A DNA stretch of 64,000 nucleotides, from the NCBI RefSeq assembly GCF_900169085.1, contig NZ_LT821323.1:992001-1056000 (forward strand), read 5' to 3'. The stretch's first letter is position 1. Each line of letters opens with the position of its first letter. Source of the DNA: Chlamydia suis (GTDB lineage Bacteria > Chlamydiota > Chlamydiia > Chlamydiales > Chlamydiaceae). The position numbers were made by a program, and so were the translations under genes. Positions 60,705 through 64,000 of the stretch are shown here, piece after piece. The notes under the pieces were generated by a model. The model was not told where the DNA came from. It did no database searches and was given only the letters and a program-made list of their open reading frames with translations.

Positions 60705-62987
60705 GTGGATCCTTTTTTCTTAAATACGCAGCATGTGGAACTTTTGGTTTCTGGTAAGCAGAACAGCCCACAAGATCTTTTAGGAATCGTTTCTGAAAGC
60801 TTGAATCAAGATCGAATAGTTCTTTTTCGGCCGGGAGCACAGACTGTTTTTGTTGAGCTGCAAGGGAAAATTCAGCAGGCAGAGCCTCACCACTCGGGGA
60901 TTTTTTCTCTTCCCGTAATGAAAGGAATTACTCCTCGAGATTATCGTGTTTATCACCAAAACGGTCTGTTAGCTCATGACCCTTATGCTTTTCCTCTACT
61001 TTGGGGCGAAGTCGATTCTTTTTTATTCCATGAGGGAACTCATCAGAATATCTATGAGCGTATGGGGGCTATCCCTTGTGAGGTTGGTGGGATTCCTGGT
61101 GTGTGGTTTGTAGTTTGGGCTCCCCATGCTCAAAGAGTTTCTGTTATTGGAGATTTTAATGGTTGGCATGGACTAGTTAACCCTTTGCATAAAGTTTCCG
61201 ATCAAGGAGTGTGGGAGTTATTTGTCCCAGGTCTTACAGCCGGTTCTTGTTACAAGTGGGAAATGGTGACTGAGTCAGGGCAAATTCTCATTAAATCGGA
61301 TCCATATGGTAAATTTTTTGGTCCTCCTCCGCAGAGTGTTTCTATTGTTGTGGATGATCATTATGAATGGAGCGATCAAGAGTGGTTAGAAGAGCGCGCT
61401 AAAAAGATCGAAGGCCCCATGAATATCTATGAAGTGCATATGGGGTCTTGGAGATGGCAAGATGGAAAGCCTTTAAATTATCGAGGGGTTGCTGATCAAC
61501 TTGCTCTTTATTGTAAACAGATGCACTACACGCATGTGGAGCTACTTCCTGTGACAGAGCATCCGTTAAATGAGTCTTGGGGATACCAAACGACTGGGTA
61601 CTATGCTCCAACAAGTCGTTATGGTTCTTTTCAAGATTTACAATATTTTATAGATACCATGCATCAGCATGGTATTGGAGTAATTTTAGACTGGGTTCCG
61701 GGACATTTTCCTACAGATTCTTTTGCGATGAGTAGCTTTGATGGCTCTCCGTTGTATGAATATACAAGGAATCCCAGTCCCTTGCATCCTCATTGGCATA
61801 CCTATACCTTTGATTATTCCAAGCCAGAGGTCTGTAATTTCCTTTTAGGAAGCGCTCTCTTTTGGATCGATAAAATGCATGTAGATGGCATTCGAGTCGA
61901 TGCGGTCTCCTCGATGTTGTACTTAGATTATGGAAGAAATCCAGGAGAGTGGACCCCGAATCGCTATGGGGGAAGAGAAAATCTCGATGCAGTTCGTTTC
62001 CTTCAACAATTCAATACAGTGATTCATGAGAAGTATCCTGGAGTTCTAACTTTTGCTGAAGAGTCGACAACTTTCCCTAAGATTACGGCATCTGTAGAAG
62101 AGGGGGGGCTTGGTTTCGACTATAAATGGAACATGGGTTGGATGCATGATACCCTGCATTATTTTGAAAAAGATTTTCCATATCGTCCCTATCATCAAAG
62201 TGATCTGACATTCCCTCAGTGGTATGCTTTTAGTGAGAGGTTCCTATTGCCGTTTTCTCATGATGAAGTGGTTCATGGTAAACGGAGCTTGATTGGGAAG
62301 ATGCCTGGTGATGCGTGGAGGCAATTCGCTCAACTACGTTTATTGTTGGGGTACCATATTTGTCAGCCGGGTAAAAAACTTCTTTTTATGGGAGGAGAAT
62401 TTGGGCATGGACGAGAATGGGCGCCAAGTCGTGAATTGGATTGGGAGTTATTGGATATCCATTATCATCAGGGAGTGCATCTGTGTTCTCAAGAATTGAA
62501 TGCCTTATATGAGAAAAGTCCGCAGTTGTGGGAAGGAGATCACCTGCCACAAACCTTTCAGTGGATCGATTTCAGCGATCATCGTAATGGGGTTATTGCT
62601 TATTTAAGGTTTGCTTCTCAGGATGAGAAAAATGCTTTGCTGTGTGTACATCATTTTGGAGTGAATCATTTTCCGCAGTATTTGCTCCCCATACCTCCTC
62701 TCAAGTGTTGCGCTCTGCTTATCAATACCGATGATCGAAAATTCGGAGGATCAGGAAAAGGCTTTCGAGAGCCAAAAATTCTAACTCCAGAACAAGCCAA
62801 GCGAGAGTGGGAATCTGCAGGATTACGTCGTCAAAATGAGGACAGTGACGCTGCATGGGGGTTGGATATAGAAATGCCCCCATCAGCGACTCTGATTTTT
62901 TCTGTAACCTTGCAAGAATCTTACAAAGAAGGCCAGCTCAAAGAGGAGAACTTCGCCATATCCCCTTGTGATGAGCGGATGAATTGA
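60705..62987 (+). CDS. glgB: 1,4-alpha-glucan branching enzyme
   Basis: Adds alpha-1,6 branches to glycogen. GTG at 60705 gives 760 aa. N-terminal CBM48-type domains (FHEGTHQNIYERMGAI, VWAPHAQRVSVIGDFNGWHG) precede the GH13 barrel with DWVPGHF, DGIRVDAVSSMLYLDYGR (nucleophile Asp), TFAEESTTFP (acid Glu) and FSHDEVVHGK. As I recall it, C. trachomatis GlgB ends near VTLQ; here ~22 residues (ESYKEGQLKEENFA...) follow. This tail makes the gene overlap the convergent deubiquitinase by 67 bases. It is probably cotranscribed with the CT865-type gene. Confidence 0.96.
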   Translation: MDPFFLNTQHVELLVSGKQNSPQDLLGIVSESLNQDRIVLFRPGAQTVFVELQGKIQQAEPHHSGIFSLPVMKGITPRDYRVYHQNGLLAHDPYAFPLLWGEVDSFLFHEGTHQNIYERMGAIPCEVGGIPGVWFVVWAPHAQRVSVIGDFNGWHGLVNPLHKVSDQGVWELFVPGLTAGSCYKWEMVTESGQILIKSDPYGKFFGPPPQSVSIVVDDHYEWSDQEWLEERAKKIEGPMNIYEVHMGSWRWQDGKPLNYRGVADQLALYCKQMHYTHVELLPVTEHPLNESWGYQTTGYYAPTSRYGSFQDLQYFIDTMHQHGIGVILDWVPGHFPTDSFAMSSFDGSPLYEYTRNPSPLHPHWHTYTFDYSKPEVCNFLLGSALFWIDKMHVDGIRVDAVSSMLYLDYGRNPGEWTPNRYGGRENLDAVRFLQQFNTVIHEKYPGVLTFAEESTTFPKITASVEEGGLGFDYKWNMGWMHDTLHYFEKDFPYRPYHQSDLTFPQWYAFSERFLLPFSHDEVVHGKRSLIGKMPGDAWRQFAQLRLLLGYHICQPGKKLLFMGGEFGHGREWAPSRELDWELLDIHYHQGVHLCSQELNALYEKSPQLWEGDHLPQTFQWIDFSDHRNGVIAYLRFASQDEKNALLCVHHFGVNHFPQYLLPIPPLKCCALLINTDDRKFGGSGKGFREPKILTPEQAKREWESAGLRRQNEDSDAAWGLDIEMPPSATLIFSVTLQESYKEGQLKEENFAISPCDERMN

Positions 62988-63943
62988 GCGAGCTGGGCTT
63001 TTCTTTGCGAGACATCTTGGGAGACTTTGTCTTCAAGAGAGAACTCAGGGTTTTCCAAGTACCATTCTAAAACCCGACAGCACCAGGCTCCGCAGCTGAA
63101 CTCCCCGGGAGTTTGTACCTTCATGTTAGATGATACGATGTTAATTTGGAAAGGAGAGAGCAAGGCCTCTTCGCAAGAACATTCTTCTGGGGGATAAATG
63201 TTTCCAAGGGCATTGGCGAGATCTTCTAGTTGCGATTGGACGTTTTGGGGCGAGGCCATATAGTTGTGGAGACTATCGAAGAATACAATGCTGCGTCTGC
63301 TTACATCGATAAGGATGAGTAGCCAATGGCTATTTCCCACCCGACGAGAGTTCATCATTTGATCCATTTTTGCCAGCATCTCCGGTTGTGTTTTTGCGGA
63401 AGGATCATGCCATAAAATGAATGGGAATAACGTGGCCTGAGATAAGAGCCGTTGGTAATTCTCGGGATCACAAGTCGGAGGACAGAACCCATCGCAACAG
63501 CCCGTTTCTTTGAGAAGTTGTTTGGAGAGTATGATATTACAAATATGCTCGTTACAATTAAACTTCGTGACAGGCGCGCAGATATCTATCGGAAGAACAT
63601 GGTGATGTTTTTCGTGCATGAGGCAAGAGAATTGGAACAACTGTGTGTTATCCCAAATAGGGAGAGGCCCTGCTACAAAATCATCAAGATGTTGAAGGAT
63701 ATTCCCAGCTCGGTGAGAAGGGTGTTTAGAGGTGCAATCCATATCCAAAAGATCTCGGAATTTATAGGCGCAAAGAATGAGTCCACACGAGAATATGATA
63801 AGGAGTAAGGCGAGGACTACTCGGGTAACTTTAACGGCCAAAGGAGCATCTTTGAAAGAGGTGTGGATAAGATTCTTGGGGCAAGGATTTTCTGGAGAGG
63901 ATAGGCAAGGTTGTTGTTGTGGTTGATTAGATGTTATTTGCAT
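62921..63943 (-). CDS. Membrane-anchored deubiquitinase/deneddylase (ChlaDub2 type)
   Basis: A 340-aa secreted effector of the CE clan (Ulp1/C48-like) that removes ubiquitin or NEDD8 from host proteins. One membrane helix lies at ~40-60 (TRVVLALLLIIFSCGLILC). The catalytic triad is visible: His206 (NSHWLLILID), Asp223 (FFDSLHNY) and Cys284 (EFSCGAWCC). The size (about 340 aa) fits ChlaDub2 (CT867) better than the longer ChlaDub1 (CT868), which has a Pro-rich insert. Host targets cannot be read from the sequence. The 3' end overlaps glgB on the other strand by 67 bases. Confidence 0.9.
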   Translation of the reverse strand: MQITSNQPQQQPCLSSPENPCPKNLIHTSFKDAPLAVKVTRVVLALLLIIFSCGLILCAYKFRDLLDMDCTSKHPSHRAGNILQHLDDFVAGPLPIWDNTQLFQFSCLMHEKHHHVLPIDICAPVTKFNCNEHICNIILSKQLLKETGCCDGFCPPTCDPENYQRLLSQATLFPFILWHDPSAKTQPEMLAKMDQMMNSRRVGNSHWLLILIDVSRRSIVFFDSLHNYMASPQNVQSQLEDLANALGNIYPPEECSCEEALLSPFQINIVSSNMKVQTPGEFSCGAWCCRVLEWYLENPEFSLEDKVSQDVSQRKAQLAQFIRSSQGDMAKFSSLSWPSL

Positions 63944-64000
63944 AAAAACAAGTTAATTTATCAAATGATCAACCATTATAGAGGGGGCGATAGTTTTATT

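Noticed and set aside
1-64000. CRISPR arrays, insertion sequences, phage genes or a plasmid-type replication origin
   Set aside because: No regularly spaced direct repeats, transposase, phage structural genes or terminal inverted repeats were noticed. xerD is a housekeeping recombinase here.

Overview
The window is a stretch of chromosome from a Chlamydia close to C. trachomatis. I recognise the gene order by recall as the block running from glmS/tyrP (about CT816-CT818 in C. trachomatis D) to the deubiquitinase next to glgB (CT867). Diagnostic genes are CPAF, a class Ic ribonucleotide reductase small subunit with Phe127, the CopB2/CopD2 translocator operon, chlamydial HtrA and ChlaDub2. Several proteins, for example CPAF, differ visibly from the C. 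trachomatis sequences I remember, so a sister species such as C. muridarum or C. suis is more likely. That species call is inference.

Layout. 1-4015: 3' part of glmS, the aromatic amino acid permease tyrP, a decayed second tyrP copy and a BI-1/YccA membrane protein. 4028-8631: ftsY, divergent from sucC-sucD, then htrA. 8830-13823: an M16C zinc peptidase, convergent with pssA-rmuC. 13824-18742: a 640-bp non-coding region with a predicted NrdR-controlled promoter, then nrdA-nrdB. 18945-21831: trmB with an antisense tRNA-Val over its 3' end, a YtqB-type methyltransferase, murB and nusB. 22259-24498: infC-rpmI-rplT-pheS-tRNA-Ser. 24717-32822: a chlamydial protein of unknown function, two LptF/LptG-type permeases, tilS and a long ftsH. 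32962-36971: rpsO-pnp on the minus strand, tadA and two unknowns. 37103-40409: three related Gln/Asn-rich small proteins (CT847-CT849 type), a 62-aa protein and an inclusion-membrane-type protein (CT850 type). 40366-47724: map with an N-terminal zinc motif, two MarC-family proteins, a permease/substrate-binding fusion resembling ThiX-ThiY, fumC and a SulP transporter. 48476-52688: an NhaD-type antiporter, CPAF and ispH. 52727-57753: second type III translocator operon. 58101-63943: tRNA-Leu, a small exported protein, xerD, a CT865-type protein with a glycosidase-like tail, glgB and a membrane-anchored deubiquitinase.

How the genes fit together. Metabolic genes show the reduced, host-dependent state: partial TCA cycle (sucCD, fumC), uptake systems (tyrP, thiXY-like, sulP, nhaD), RNR for making dNTPs from scavenged nucleotides, isoprenoid and wall-precursor steps (ispH, murB), and glycogen branching (glgB). 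Host-interaction genes are the CT847-CT850 group, CPAF, the CopB2/CopD2/Scc3 operon and the deubiquitinase.

No insertion sequence, phage or CRISPR array is visible. The most noteworthy items are the tyrP remnant, a promoter with two NrdR-like boxes one 32-bp step apart, a tandem ATP-cone NrdA, the ThiX-ThiY-like fusion with no ATPase gene nearby, a glycosidase-like C-terminal domain beside glgB, two non-coding regions that look structured, and tRNA genes that overlap or abut coding genes.
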